A DNA stretch of 64,000 nt, taken from positions 31,570-95,569 of the forward strand of contig JAFIEV010000022.1 of the NCBI GenBank assembly GCA_020832305.1, read 5' to 3'. Position 1 is the stretch's first letter; each line of letters starts with the position of its first letter. Positions 63,769-64,000 of the stretch are shown piece by piece. The stretch is from Cyclobacteriaceae bacterium (GTDB lineage: Bacteria > Bacteroidota > Bacteroidia > Cytophagales > Cyclobacteriaceae). The notes below the pieces were generated by a model that had not been told where the DNA came from, made no database searches, and worked only from the letters and a program-made list of their open reading frames with translations. The position numbers and the translations under genes are program-made.

Positions 63769-63825
63769 TGTACATCAAAAAAAAGCAAGTGCGAGTTTAG
63801 ATTTAAATTGACCAAGTCAATCTGT

Positions 63826-63859
63826 AAATTCCCCGTTGTATAGAAGCGGGGAATTTTTT
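63826..63859 (+). terminator. Rho-independent terminator, target of the adjacent intron
   Basis: A perfect 10-bp stem (63826-63835 with 63847-63856), a loop of 11 bases that can pair further, and a T-run ending at 63859. It terminates the PAS gene. The intron begins two bases after it. Confidence 0.85.
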
Positions 63860-63860
63860 A

Positions 63861-64000
63861 GTGTGCCCAGCATGGGTAATAACTTGGTGGTGAAAGTCCA
63901 CTATGAGCTTGGTAGTAGGAATCATTAGCTGAGGGCAAGGGTGTCGCAGGTGACTGCGAATCTGAAAGAAGCCTCAAGGCAAAGTCTCGGCCTGACGAAC
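63861..64000 (+). mobile_element. 5' end of a bacterial group II intron, class C-like, truncated by the window
   Basis: The sequence starts with GTGTGCCCAGCATGGGT and continues with TGGTGGTGAAAGTCCACTA, AGCTGAGGGCAAGGGTGTC, GAATCTGAAAGAAGCC and GGCAAAGTC..CCTGACGAAC. These are the conserved pieces of group II intron domain I, closely following the layout of the class C intron of Oceanobacillus iheyensis. The 5' boundary is the G at 63861, right after the terminator's T-tract, which is the insertion habit of class C introns. The reverse transcriptase/maturase gene and domains V and VI would lie beyond 64000. The class assignment is an inference from layout and site. Confidence 0.8.

Overview
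The window comes from a member of the phylum Bacteroidota, probably a free-living Cytophagales-like or related lineage. The evidence is a FecI/FecR/SusC/SusD cluster, DUF5916, DUF349, DUF481 and Omp85 envelope proteins, a GMC dehydrogenase paired with a gluconate-dehydrogenase subunit 3, AT-rich leaders without clear Shine-Dalgarno sequences, and promoters of the TTG-N17-20-TAnnTTTG type. No rRNA or tRNA gene was seen. Most of the window is compact chromosomal sequence rather than an obvious island.

Region 1 (1-9.4 kb): a partial LarA-like isomerase gene on the minus strand diverges from a sigma factor / anti-sigma / TonB-receptor / SusD-lipoprotein cluster. A strong terminator closes that cluster, and a DUF481 barrel protein follows. 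Region 2 (9.7-16 kb) holds secreted or carbohydrate-related enzymes: a hydrolase-like protein of unknown family, an NlpC/P60 peptidase, a sialate O-acetylesterase and an alginate-lyase-fold protein. Region 3 (16-31.8 kb) holds an acetate transporter, a SWIM-SNF2 helicase, the GMC dehydrogenase pair, a cysteine desulfurase with GlmM, a GH3-dxr-rseP operon, an HtrA protease and a HAD hydrolase.

Region 4 (31.8-44.6 kb) begins with a gene-free stretch carrying two large palindromes. It continues with a DUF5916 protein, an SLC13 transporter with regulatory RCK domains, an MBL hydrolase, the AlbA_2/PhoH pair, a VWA/MoxR-type AAA pair, a 56-residue lipoprotein gene and folK. Region 5 (44.7-58.3 kb) holds sppA, a TonB receptor with an odd upstream partner, an Omp85 protein, a DUF349 repeat protein, YqgE, PdxH, a glycosyltransferase, a lone ABC ATPase, a cobalamin adenosyltransferase and IlvE.

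Region 6 (58.3-64 kb) is the most coherent small system. A GntR/UTRA regulator has a perfect 16-bp palindrome over its own promoter. It is followed on the same strand by a GH9-like secreted protein, a GRP-family sugar transporter and a ribokinase, which looks like a self-contained uptake and phosphorylation pathway for a ribose-like sugar. The window ends with a PAS-domain gene and its terminator. Directly behind the terminator's T-tract lies the 5' end of a bacterial group II intron, probably class C, which runs off the right edge.
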